DNA of 64,000 nucleotides from Papio anubis (lineage: Eukaryota > Chordata > Mammalia > Primates > Cercopithecidae): the NCBI RefSeq assembly GCF_008728515.1, contig NC_044986.1:115680313-115744312 (forward strand). Direction: 5' to 3'. Positions 33,044 to 42,834 of the stretch are shown here, in pieces. Below the pieces are notes generated by a model, which worked only from the letters and a program-made list of their open reading frames with translations, was not told the DNA's origin and made no database searches. How positions within the stretch are numbered: position 1 is the stretch's first letter; each line of letters starts with the position of its first letter. The position numbers and the translations under genes are program-made.

Positions 33044-33057
33044 GTTGCTTTAGCAAC
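33044..33057. promoter_or_regulatory. RFX-like palindrome
   Basis: GTTGCTTTAGCAAC has perfect 6-base arms around TT and resembles an X-box with altered centre. It is outside recognised repeats. Confidence 0.3.
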
Positions 33058-33224
33058 CTGGGGAGCTATATTAACTCTGAGAGGTTCCGTCTCCTCTGCA
33101 GTGTTCAAATTGCTTCAAAATGTTAAACTCAATCTTCTTCAGTTGCCCTTAACAATGGGATGGGGTAAGGAATTAATATTTTTTGAGACTCACAATATTC
33201 CTGGGAAAATGGCTACCTTAGAAA

Positions 33225-33290
33225 TGAGATCTACAGATGAAGTAACTTTCCTGCAATCACAGAAGTTAGGATTCAGAGCCAGATCTATTC
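33225..33290 (-). mobile_element. MIR SINE fragment (probable)
   Basis: ACAGATGAAGTAACTTTCC and AGGATTCAGAGCCAG resemble the antisense MIR core. Confidence 0.4.
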
Positions 33291-33599
33291 ATGGTATTAT
33301 TTGATCCTTGTGTTCTTTTATAGACATAATTAATTGTTTTAGATCAAAAGCATTTATATTTTAGAATATATCATTGGTTCCGATTTTCAGTGATTGCAGA
33401 GTAGCTTGCACTGGAGAGTTTCCTACTAATAACAATTATATTTAAAAAGTTGTTTGAAGGCACTGGAGAATGACCCAATTCAGATAGAAGCTGGAGAGGA
33501 TTTAACCCTTGAAAGAAGGAAAACATAATGGGTAGAATCTGGGCAACACAGCTTTCCCCTGAAGACAATCCCCAATTCCCCCTACCAGGGATGGATACA

Positions 33600-33684
33600 T
33601 TAGTATTACAGTAGTTTTATAATCTCATGTTCTTTATTCTTCCTCCTTCCCTCCCTTCCTGTCTTCTTCCTTCCTCTTTTTGCA
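33600..33684 (+). repeat. 81-base local duplication, copy 2
   Basis: Direct repeat of 31988-32072, 1,612 bases downstream. It is followed by a small AATAAAATTTGTGG tandem (about 33684-33740) absent from copy 1. Confidence 0.97.
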
Positions 33685-34346
33685 ATAAATTTGTGGAATA
33701 AAATTTGTGGAATAAAATAAAATTGTGGAAACACAATTTTGTTAGCCTGATGAGGCAGAGGATAAAGTCAGGGGATGCAAGGTGGCTGGAAATTGAGAGA
33801 GGTAGAAGGAATCCCAGAAAGAATAGAATCACAGAAGGAAGAACCCCCAAATTGGCCTATAAATTCCCTTCAAATACTTTAAACGTTGAACAGTGTATTT
33901 GTGAGATGAGGCACCAAGGGGCTCAGGAGAAAGCTGAGACAGCGGAAAGAGATTTTAGTAGCTCCCCACCTGATAAGAAATCAGGTCCCGTTGGGTTACA
34001 GGGCTTGGAAAATGTTTTGAGCTTTACACTGAACTCTCAAAAAAGTTAGGAGTACCACATACAAAACGAAAGGATTCACACAAGAATTAAGTGAAAAAAC
34101 AAAATAGACCTAGACCTACCTTAACAAAACTTGAAACAAAGTATCTACCAGTTCAAGTTGATTTGTGGTAATTTAACTCCTACTAGAATGAAACTCTTCA
34201 TTCCTTTGAAAAAGATAATAGAATTCAGAGTCTCACCAATATAAAATCCATAATATAATTGTTTTAGTGAGAAGATATGCAAAAAGTAAAATCAGTCTGC
34301 AAAAATAGACCTACAGATGAACCAGATATAGAAATTAGCAGTTGGG

Positions 34347-34349
<3 letters not shown>

Positions 34350-34383
<34 letters not shown>
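34350..34383. repeat. poly-A tract (34 A)
   Basis: A pure A run inside old L1-like sequence, not at an element's 3' end. Confidence 0.95.
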
Positions 34384-34385
<2 letters not shown>

Positions 34386-34582
34386 ATGAGAAATTCAATA
34401 AATCATCTGTAGAAGTAATGAACTTAAATATGTAAGTAGAAAAACATGATAACAAGAGTATGGAGGAAAGAAGGAGGTGTAAAATTCCTATATTAATTAA
34501 TCATTAAGTGATATAATATTAATGCCAAGATAGATTTTGCTAATGTGGATATATGTACTACAATCCTAGAGAAAAAATGTTC

Positions 34583-34609
34583 AAAAAAAAAAAAAAAAAA
34601 AAAAAAAAA
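34583..34609. repeat. poly-A tract (27 A)
   Basis: A second pure A run 200 bases on, also internal to the L1-like sequence. Confidence 0.95.
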
Positions 34610-34849
34610 CAAAGCAATTTGGGTAAGAAACAAGTAGAGGAAATGTAATAGAAAAGCAAAGTATTTTGATTAACCAAAATAAGACAGGTAAGGAGAATCA
34701 AGGAACAAATAACAGAGAGGAATATGAGAAAATAATAATTATCACATTAATAATTTCATTAAATGTAGACATAATATACCTTTTACCTATACTGAGCTCT
34801 TCCTCCAAAGGTTTCCAGGCATATTAGCAACAGTTATCACAGGTTTGAC

Positions 34850-35440
34850 ATTTTTAGCAACTACTTATAGTAAAGATCTGCTTATCAAATTTATGAATGA
34901 CTGAAAGCTGAGAAGTTTACCAATTTCATTTGCTAATAAAGTCACTGTAAAGAGGCACCAACCAACCCTCTTCATCAGCCTGGATCAGAAAGATGGGCTA
35001 AACCCAACAAAATGAAATAAGTTATAGCATAGGGGAGACCTAGATTAACAATAATTTGTACGAAAAAGACTGTAAGGTCAATACGGTCTAATATGACATG
35101 CATCAGGTAATAAAAGTAAATACTCACTTGGGCAGCAAAAAGAGAACAGGGTAAGGGAGTCAATGAATAGTCAGCTTTCTGGGCATCACATAGACCAATG
35201 CTTGCAGTATTGTGCTCAATTCTGGGTTATGTGAAGGCGAACGTTATCAATTAGAATACATGAAGAAGAGAATGCATAGGAAAGTGAAAAATGAGGCATT
35301 AATGTCCATCAAGGGTAAATCTATATGACAAGAGAACAATTCAGCTGGTTCTAAAAGGCGGCATGGAGATATACTATTTGAAGGACAATCATGAGAAAAA
35401 TATATTAGTTTATAGTTTTCTGTGTAGCTTTAAAAGCTCC
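34850..35440 (+). mobile_element. L3/CR1 LINE relic
   Basis: CAAATTTATGAATGACTG, GAAAGATGGGCTAAACCC, GGGGAGACCTAGATTAAC, GTATTGTGCTCAATTCTGGG and GGACAATCATGAGAAA are in the order of the CR1/L3 ORF2 C-terminal region. Very diverged, as expected for this ancient LINE. Confidence 0.6.
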
Positions 35441-35444
35441 TGCC

Positions 35445-36014
35445 TCATCTCTGTTTCTATAACAACACATATACACAGTATGACACATGGTGTTATAAAG
35501 TGTGCAGACCAGGTAGGAAGAGAGATTTGGTGCAAGTGTTATTTAATGAGGTGCTGCTTACTTAGCCTGTGTCCTCTGGGCACCATAATCCTGGGTGCTA
35601 TTATGTAACTACCATTGTTTTTTCACTCTGACCTTTCTCATGGCTATTAGTTGACTAACGTGAGATATTCAATACATGTGTTTCAAAACAATGGATGGAA
35701 CCTCTCCATATATCTTGGGTGTGTGTTAGATATACATGCATATGCATCCAACTTTGTCTCCAGCCGTCAACTGACATGACCATTTGGTGGATGTGACTAT
35801 GAGAATTGTCTCCGACCTTGGGCTGTCTACAGTTCCTTATTTCCTCGGTAGATTCAGCTTTAGTTCATCTTCTGTGTGACCTTAAATGGAGGATGGTGTT
35901 AATATGGTTACTCTCTTCAGTCAAGTCTCAGCTGTAAATTCCAGACAATGTTTGGCTTCCAACAATTATTCAACTTCCAACATATCAACACATAGAATCT
36001 ACATTTATTTAATT
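35445..36014. other. unassigned sequence
   Basis: No repeat or exon is recognised. Confidence 0.4.
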
Positions 36015-36023
36015 CTAGATATT

Positions 36024-36030
<7 letters not shown>

Positions 36031-36054
<24 letters not shown>

Positions 36055-36305
36055 GAGACACAGCCTCACTCTGTCACTCAGGCTGGAGTACAGTGGCGTG
36101 ATCTTGGCTCATGCAACCTCTGCATCCCAGGTTCAAGCAATTCTTCTGCCTCAGCTTCCTGAGTAGTTGGGACTTACAGGTGCCCACTACCACACCCGGC
36201 TAATTTTTTTTTTCTTTTTAGTAGAGATGCGGTTTCACTATATTGGCCAGGCTGGTCTTAAACTCCTGGTCTCAAGTGGTTGGCCTGCCTCAGCCTCCCA
36301 AAGCG
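36031..36305 (-). mobile_element. Alu SINE, 5' truncated, antisense
   Basis: A poly-T head, then GAGACACAGCCTCACTC to CAGCCTCCCAAAGCG, lacking the first ~30 Alu bases. CTAGATATTGTTCTTT (36015-36030) and CTAGATATTGCTCTTT (36306-36321) are the target duplication. Confidence 0.96.
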
Positions 36306-36429
36306 CTAGATATTGCTCTTTCTACTTTGCTTTTGCCTCAGTACTAATAGAATATGTGCATTTATATTTACATTGACATTGAAAGAAAATGAAGCTCCCA
36401 TAGAAATGACTTCTCTCTTGCAGCATGAC

Positions 36430-36645
36430 AAGGTGACTAAGAGTGCAAACTTAAAGAGTCAGACTGCCACCATGGAAATCCGGACCTTGCTGCATATTGG
36501 CGGCAGAAACTTGGACGTGTTATTAACCTCTTTTGGTTCCAGTTCTGACCTCAAAGTGTTGTGGTAGTAACAAAATGATTTAATAATATAAAGTGCTTAG
36601 AACACTGTCTAGCATATAATAAGCAGTTATTATTTTTATTCCTCT
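36430..36645 (+). mobile_element. MIR SINE
   Basis: CTAAGAGTGCAAACTTAAAGAG, CAGTTCTGACCTCAAAG, AAAGTGCTTAGAACACTG and AATAAGCAGTTATTATT are sense MIR landmarks. Confidence 0.7.
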
Positions 36646-36760
36646 CTGAATAAATACATCTGGAATGCCATCTGGTATGAGTTTTTACATAATGTACTGG
36701 TCATCAGTCAATGTGCCTCTGGAAGCAATACATTTAGGCAAACCCTTGGTTTTACTGCAC

Positions 36761-36925
36761 AGACTACAGGAGCTCACCACCACACCCGGCTAATTTTCTT
36801 GTATATTTAGTAGCGACGGGGTTTCACCATGTTAGCCAGGATGGTCTCGATCTCCTGACCTCATGATCCACCCACCTCGGCCTCCCAAAGTGCTGGGATT
36901 ACAGGCGTGAGCCACCGCGCCCGGC
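36761..36925 (-). mobile_element. Alu SINE, 3' half missing
   Basis: Reads from GACTACAGGAGCTCACC through GGGGTTTCACCATG to GTGAGCCACCGCGCCCGGCC, i.e. an intact young-looking Alu 5' end on the minus strand. The right half and A tail are absent. Target-primed insertion truncates the 5' end, so this loss must come from a later deletion or recombination. Confidence 0.95.
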
Positions 36926-36929
36926 CCTG

Positions 36930-37900
36930 TTTTTCTTTTAGTCGGGAAGTTATTCCTAAATGCCCTTGATGTAGTTGATTGATTTTATTTAACATTGAAA
37001 TGGCTAATCACATGTTATAATGCTCATCCTTGATGTCCCCCCCACAATATCCCCTCCTCCTGTGCCTAAATGTGCTTTCCTGCAAATATCTCCAAAATAA
37101 CTCCTTGTAAAGACCACTTTCTGTATATTGCCACGTCAAGAAAGACATTACTGGGAAGAATGGCAGGTAATTTCATTCTTCTCAACCATGACAAACACCC
37201 AAATGCCATTATGAAATTGTTTATAGGAGAAACTTCAAGAGAAGCTCCATGTAAGACCTCCACGAAGCAGCCAGGGAAAAACAGAAAGGGCCACTCCTGC
37301 ACTCCTGTAGCAATCCACATTTGGAAACACACCTTCCCCTCATATGTGGATAGCTTTATTTGCCTCCCACAGTCCACTCTTTCCTCAAGAAACATCGGTT
37401 TTATACCCTTACTTATTCCTTTCTTTGAAACGTACTCCCCAAGGTCACGGCTAGCTGGGATTTTCAATGACACTTTGGTAAATTCTATAAACTTGCTCAT
37501 TTAATATATATGGGGAGTGTATCTAGTACACAGAGCCTGAAGAGCTGTAACACTTTCTATAGGACAGTCTCTGGCAGCTGGGGTTCCTAGGTATGCTGTA
37601 GCTATTGTCAATAAGATTCTTTCGTTGGAATCTTGCATCTGAAGGAGTCAAACGAGAGAGGCAGGACTTGGGCATGCATTTAGAGGGGACTGTGGCAGGA
37701 TCAGGGTTCTGCAGATCCAGCAGCTTGGCTGGTACTTCCCTGGTTCCACAGCTGTCTGATCATGGCAGAGGCACGTGATAGCTTTTGATGCCTCAGATCT
37801 GCAACATGGTTTTGGGAATCATTCCTGGGAATGAAGCTGCCCTCACAGGGTTAATGAGAATTACAAGCTGGGTTTTAGGCAGAATTCTAGTTAGGCATTG
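36930..37900. other. unassigned sequence, open on both strands at 37066-37504
   Basis: No repeat is recognised. Two opposite 144-codon frames cover nearly the same 435 bases: plus strand 37070-37504 and minus strand 37066-37500, in different codon phase. Neither product resembles a family I know. A 40-base word at 36934-36973 recurs at 39017-39056. Confidence 0.45.
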
Positions 37901-38450
37901 AACCCGGTGCACTAGTTCATTTTGACTTGCTTCCCCGCTGGGGCTAACGAACCGGGAGTCACATGGCATTCTGACCACCTGCTTTCCCATTGTTCTCACA
38001 GACAGAATCTCTGACACTGAACCTTGTTACCTAAAAATTGTTTAAGGTGTTTTTCAGATCCTGAATTCTAGCAAAACAAATGACAACAACCGATCTAAAG
38101 ACCCACCCCCCAACCCCCAGGAGTCAACTCAGCACAGGAATGCCATCTCTTCATCTCCCTGCCTGTGACTTCACTCCTCATTTCTTGACCAATCAGTGAT
38201 CCCCACACTTTAGGTTCTAAGTCATTTCATACCATTTATGCTCAAACTTCATTCAATAATAAATGTCTTACTGCTTAAACTATCTAAGGCACATTCTTTT
38301 CTCAGAAATGGAGCCCTTCCCCACCTACTCCAAGAGGGAGATGACATCCATACAATCCCCAAACTGAGAATTCCTGAAGTAGCAGGGTTTTCAGGCTTTT
38401 CTGTGTTCTTCGTAGATTTAGCACACGCTCCTCTGCTTGGTTGAGTCCTG
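37900..38450 (+). mobile_element. possible solo LTR, family unassigned
   Basis: The segment has an LTR-like layout: a C-rich patch (38103-38120), a CCAATCAGTG box near 38190, then CAATAATAAATGTC with an AATAAA signal near 38258 and a U5-like tail. It has no clear TG/CA ends and no target duplication, so the call is tentative. Confidence 0.3.
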
Positions 38451-38462
38451 GACAGTTTCATA

Positions 38463-38761
38463 TGCAAATGTGGTGATAAGATATCAGTGAAAGGACATTT
38501 CACTGTGCCTCATGGGGAAAGCGCTGACTTTTCCAGCAACACATAACTCTTCTCTAGTCCTGTAGAAGAGGGCCACCCCACAAGGCTAGAGCGGAAGGAT
38601 GATGCAAAGTGGCAGGAAACATCCACCCCACAGGGTCAGGTTGGCCCACAGGACTGGAGAAGAGTTATGTTGTTGGAGAAGCCAATGCTTTCACTACTTT
38701 CCCTTCCTGTGAGGCACAGTGAAATGTCCTTTCACTGACATCTCTAGTCACCAAATTTGCA
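38463..38761. repeat. long foldback (inverted repeat) element
   Basis: The left arm 38463-38575 and right arm 38643-38761 are reverse complements at roughly 85% by eye with a few gaps. Shared blocks include GTGAAAGGACATTTCACTG, TGTGCCTCA and CATAACTCTTCTC. The loop is about 67 bases and contains a CCACCCCACA word twice. It resembles a MITE-type foldback but I recognise no family. Confidence 0.85.
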
Positions 38762-38764
38762 AGT

Positions 38765-39629
38765 TTTAGGGTAGAATGGTGCCCTTTGACCCTCAAGACT
38801 GGCGTTAAAGAAGCCAATTATCCTCTTCTGATCAAGCCCACAGCTTGTCAAGCTCAGTTTCATTGCTCAATATTCAGAAAGGCTTCTTCCTCACATATAC
38901 CGTGCAGATGCTCTACACATTAGCAGGTGAATGTATTTTTTAAAGCATTTGAAGGTGTAAAATATTATCTTAAAAATCGCTCCATAGCTTCCCTTTGCAA
39001 TTTACCTCATTATTCTTTTAGTTGGGCAGTTATTCCTAAATACCCTTGATGCCATTTTATGTTCATTCTTTCTTATCTAGGGCTCGTTAGTATAACCTAA
39101 GGTGATTTGGGTTATGTATAAGTCATTTTAATTTGCATAATGAGCCCCAGCGCCTCTCTAGCGTGAACTAAGAACTAAGGAAAAAAATTGACGGCTTCAA
39201 GAGAGCCAAAAAATTGGTTGTTTTTTTTTTTTGGTTGGGGAGGGGATCCCTTTATAATCTTCTAATCAGGGCTTGAGGACAATGCAAAGTGGCAGAAAAG
39301 ACCAAGCCAATGACACTAGATTAGGAATTGCACAAAAGTTCACTCCAGGAGGGACAAGATGCCACCTTTGTAGTGAAAACAGGTTTCCCTTTTACACATG
39401 ACCTTTGAGAAGCCTACAAGGTACTCCCAGATAGAGCTTTAAGGAACAGCTATTTCTATTTGTAGAAAGCTGATCTGAAACAAAGGGCATAAACCTAAAG
39501 AAGAGAACATCCCTGAACAGGTGAATTGCTACAGAAATGTGGGGCTCAGATGGACTAGCAGTAGTAATATACAATTCATACTTTTTTCCTCCATAGCAAA
39601 CACATAATTTTCAAAGTGTCCTATATAAA
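38765..39629. other. unassigned sequence
   Basis: Contains the second copy of a 40-base word (39017-39056) and a fragment (39271-39310) resembling the loop and right arm of the foldback upstream (ATGCAAAGTGGCAG, AAGCCAATG). Otherwise nothing is recognised. Confidence 0.4.
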
Positions 39630-39850
39630 TTATGTTCATAACCCCATTTGATGCTAAAACAAACCTATGGGGTTGATGCTGTTATTACCAGTACTTTAGA
39701 GATTAGGAAATGAAGGCTTAGAAATAGTTCATAATTTACCCAGGGCACACAGCTCGTGAGTAGTTGAACCAGAATTACAACCTAGGCAGACAGACTCCAG
39801 TGCATGAACTTCTAAGTAGTACACCATACTACTTACTATACTTAAGTCTT
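39630..39850 (-). mobile_element. MIR SINE, antisense
   Basis: TTCATAACCCCATTTGATGC, AGAGATTAGGAAATGAAGGC, CCCAGGGCACACAGCTC and TTGAACCAGAATTACAACC follow antisense MIR. Confidence 0.8.
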
Positions 39851-40006
39851 ACCATCTAGGGTGCTCACAGAGCTCTACATGGATAACCTGGACCATGGAG
39901 AACAGACTTGCCAGACACCAGATCGACACACCAACATGACACCATGGCAAACTGCGCTAGGCCATGAGTGACAGAAGCAGCAACCATGTAAGAATATATT
40001 GTAGGT

Positions 40007-40308
40007 GGCCAGGCGCGGTGGCTCATGCCTATAATTCCAGTACTTTGGGAGGCCAAGGTGGGCGGATCACGAGGTCAGGAGATCGAGATCATCCTGGCTA
40101 ACATGGTGAAACCCCATCTCTACTGAAAATACAAAACATTAATCAGGCGTGGTGGCTGGCGCTTGCAGTCCCATCTACTTGGGAGGCTGAGGCAGGAGAA
40201 TGGCGTAAACCTGGGAGGTGGAGCTTGCAGTGAGCGGAGATCACGCCACTGCACTCCAGCCTGGGCAACAGAGAGAGACTCCGTCTCAAAAAAAAAAAGA
40301 AAAAGAAA
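40007..40308 (+). mobile_element. Alu SINE (AluY-like), full length
   Basis: Starts GGCCAGGCGCGGTGG. The AluY-type CACGAGGTCAGGAGATCG and ATCCTGGCTAACATG are present. ATATTGTAGGTGG and ATATAGTAGGTGG flank it. Confidence 0.97.
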
Positions 40309-40408
40309 AAATTATATATATAGTAGGTGGGCCATTTCAAAAGGGCAATGGTACATGCTTTTGGTGTAGACCCAAAGATCTATTCAGGAATAACTTTGCC
40401 ACTTATTT

Positions 40409-40708
40409 GGTTTTTTTTTTTTTTTTTGGAGACAGAGTCTCCCTCTATGCCCTAGGCTGGAGTGCAGTGGTGCGATCTCAGCTCACCGTGATCTCTGCCT
40501 CCCAGGTTCAAGTGATTCTCCTGCCTCAGCCTCCTGAGTAGCTGGGACTACAGGCACGTGCCACCATGCCCAACCAATGTTTGTGTTTTTAGTAGAGATG
40601 GGGTTTCACCATGTTAGCTAGGATGGTCTTGATCTCTTGACCTTGTGATCCGCCCACCTTGACCTCCCAAAGTGCTAGGATTACAGGCGTGAGCCACTGT
40701 GCCTGGTC
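40409..40708 (-). mobile_element. Alu SINE, full length, antisense
   Basis: A poly-T head through GAGACAGAGTCTCCC to GAGCCACTGTGCCTGG. TGCCACTTATT and TGCCACTTCTT flank it. It is inverted relative to the Alu 100 bases upstream. Confidence 0.97.
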
Positions 40709-40967
40709 TGCCACTTCTTAAGAGATGTTGAGAAACTTATTTTAGAACAAAGAAAAGTTATTTTTTTCCTTTTGATTATACTACCATCTAATAGATTATG
40801 GTCAGATTGCTTTAAATGAAGCCTGTATAAACCTGTGAGGATGTATTTCCAAGCTTCTAACTGTGAATTTCAGTCAAAAGGAATCTGAAAGAATGACATT
40901 TGAAGTGACCTGAGACTTTCTGCCACAGATACATCTGCATCAGATGTTACATTGAAAGGATGATGGG

Positions 40968-41333
40968 TGTGGTGGTGAATCATGTACATCAACTTGACTG
41001 GGCCACAGGATGCCCAGACACTGGGTCACAGGATGCCCAGACACTTGTTCAACATGGCTTCTGGGAGTGCCCCAAGAATGTTTCTGGATGAGATTAGCAT
41101 TGGAATTGGTGGACTGAGTAAAGCAGATGGTCCTCCCAAATGTATGTGGGCCTCATCCAACCCACTGAGGGCCTGAATAGAACAAAAATCAAAAAGGCAG
41201 AGGAAGATTGAATTCTCTCGCTACCTGACTGCTTGAGCTGAACCATCAGTCTAATACTCTTGGACTCAGACTCATGCTATTGGCACTCTTGGTTCTCAGG
41301 CCTCTGTGATACTGATAGGCTAGGAGAGGTCCC
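40968..41333 (+). mobile_element. MLT2 (ERVL) LTR, 5' part
   Basis: TGTGGTGGTGAATCATG at the start, then CATCAACTTGACTGGGCC, TGTTTCTGGATGAGATTAGC, GGTGGACTGAGTAAAGCAG and GGCCTGAATAGAACAAAAATC, the standard MLT2 order. A 23-base tandem duplication with one mismatch is at 40997-41042. The LTR is interrupted here by the next element. Confidence 0.85.
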
Positions 41334-42340
41334 CAAATGCCAGTAGGATCTTAATCCCAGTTGGTGCCCAAGTTCTTGACACCATTACAATAAGGAAATC
41401 AAGAATGAGTCAGAAAATGGGCAAAGTAGGGAGATTTATTGCAAAGCAAAAAGTATACACTTTTTTAACACTTTTTTTTTATAATCAGGAGAAAGAATCA
41501 CACCATGAAGTTTGGGGCTTCTACTTTTAGGGGTTTCTTTAACTAAGGGGTGGAATATTCATGAAGATTCCTGGAAAAAGATAAAGATTTCTCATAGCTG
41601 TGGTGTCACCTATTTTTACACAAAATACAGGTGTTCCCATGTATTAGTCTACTCTCATGCTGCTAATAAAAACATACTTGAGACTGAGTACTTTATAAAG
41701 GAAAGAAGTTTAGCTGACTCACAGTTCAGCATGTCTAGGGGGCCCTCAGGAAACTTACAATCATGGCAGAAGGGGAAGCAAATACGTCCTTTTTTCACAT
41801 GGTGGCAGCAAGGAGAAGTGCTGAGCAAAGGAGAGAAAAGCCTCTTATGAAACTATCAGATCTCTTGAGAGCTCACTTACTATCATGAAAACAGCATGAG
41901 GGTAACTGCCCCTGTGATTAAGTGACCTCCCACCAGGTCCCTCCCATGACGTGTGGGGATTATGGGAACTACAATTCAAGATGAGATTTGGGCGGGGAAA
42001 CAGCCAAACCATATTATCCTGAAACTGTCATGTCACTAACGGGTGTGTGCTTTAGTGTGTTAATGAGCATAGAATGAAGTCCTAGGTGAAACCTAGGTCA
42101 AATCCAGTACCGTGTTGAGTCCAGTTTGTCTTAGTCGGCTTGGCCCACACTGTGGTTGTCAGGATCTTACTGGCCCCTAACCGATGCAGCTATTTCAACA
42201 GTTTCCTTTTTACAAGTATGTGAAACTGCTGTTTGGAATGTTGTATCTTCCTGTAACCATCTTGTACTATTTCTGTCTCATTTGAACTCAAACTAGAATT
42301 TACAGCATGGATTTTCCTGGTTCTTAATGCTTATTGATGA
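41334..42340 (-). mobile_element. unassigned LTR, antisense, inserted in MLT2
   Basis: A ~630-base sequence, itself split by a THE1 LTR, separates the two MLT2 halves. GGAGATTTATTGCAAAGC near 41430 gives an AATAAA signal on the minus strand. GTCAGGATCTTACTGGCCCC and CCATCTTGTACTATTTCTGTC look like a mammalian ERV1-type LTR read in reverse. Ends are not sharply defined; GATAG occurs at both junctions. Confidence 0.5.
41640..42016 (-). mobile_element. THE1 MaLR solo LTR, antisense
   Basis: TGTATTAGTCTACTCTCATGC, GAGACTGAGTACTTTATAAAGG, AACTATCAGATCTCTTGAGAG, CCCATGACGTGTGGGG and GATTTGGGCGGGGAAACAGCC, ending ACCATATTA, are the exact reverse order of a THE1 LTR. It is the youngest of the three nested LTRs. 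Confidence 0.93.
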
Positions 42341-42576
42341 TAGATCATGGGACTTTCCACCTACCATAATGCTTAAGCCAATTACTTGTAATAAATTTCA
42401 TTACATATTCATTACATCATATATATTCTTTATATATCTAATATGTTATATTAGATATATTAGCCACATATAAAATATATGTATAATAGATATGTAATTA
42501 TATATGTCAAATATATTATTCATTTTATATATATATCCTATTGGTTAAGTTTCTCTGGAAAACACTGACTAGTACA
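42341..42576 (+). mobile_element. MLT2 (ERVL) LTR, 3' part
   Basis: ATCATGGGACTTTCCACC, ATGCTTAAGCCAATTAC and TTGTAATAAATTTC, then a ~130-base AT tract, then TATCCTATTGGTTAAG, TTTCTCTGG and GACTAGTACA, the usual MLT2 end. It resumes the LTR begun at 40968. Confidence 0.82.
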
Positions 42577-42604
42577 GTGGTCATCATAATTCTATGATTG
42601 GAGT

Positions 42605-42832
42605 ATAGCATAATGTAATTGAAAGAATGCCATTTTTCGGATTAGACAGTCCTGAGTTTAAATTCTTTCTCCATCATTTACTAGCTTAGTGAACTTGAAT
42701 AAATCACTAAATCTTTCTAAACGTTAATTTCCTCAACTTTAATATCCTTAGAAAAAGAACACTACAAGGAAGTTTGATAAAAATATCAAAGAGGTAACAT
42801 ATTAAAATGTACTCACATACAGGTAGATTACC
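42605..42832 (+). mobile_element. MIR SINE
   Basis: CCTGAGTTTAAATTCTTTCTCC, TTTACTAGCTTAGTGAACTTG, AAATCACTAAATCTTTCTAAACG and TTAATTTCCTCAACTTTAATATC are in sense MIR order. Confidence 0.8.
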
Positions 42833-42834
42833 AC

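Larger units (their letters stand above)
31935..33220. other. mostly unassigned sequence
   Basis: Contains copy 1 of the 81-base duplication, a TATG-rich microsatellite and an RFX-like palindrome. Otherwise no repeat or exon is recognised. The 108-codon frame 32978-33304 has no family resemblance. Confidence 0.4.
33690..34790 (+). mobile_element. old L1 (L1M) 5' region to ORF2 start
   Basis: The clearer section, 34090-34790, has CAGATATAGAAATTAGCAG, CTGCAAAAATAGACCTAC, TTTTGATTAACCAAAATAAG and ATTTCATTAAATGTAGAC in L1M order (5' UTR/ORF1 towards ORF2). 33690-34090 is assigned by continuity only. Two long A tracts interrupt it. No frame survives except a 114-codon stretch (33705-34049) of doubtful meaning. 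Confidence 0.5.

Noticed and set aside
42420..42540. AT tract as a second fragile palindrome site
   Set aside because: Its position matches the AT-rich tract normally present before the 3' end of MLT2 LTRs, so it needs no separate explanation.
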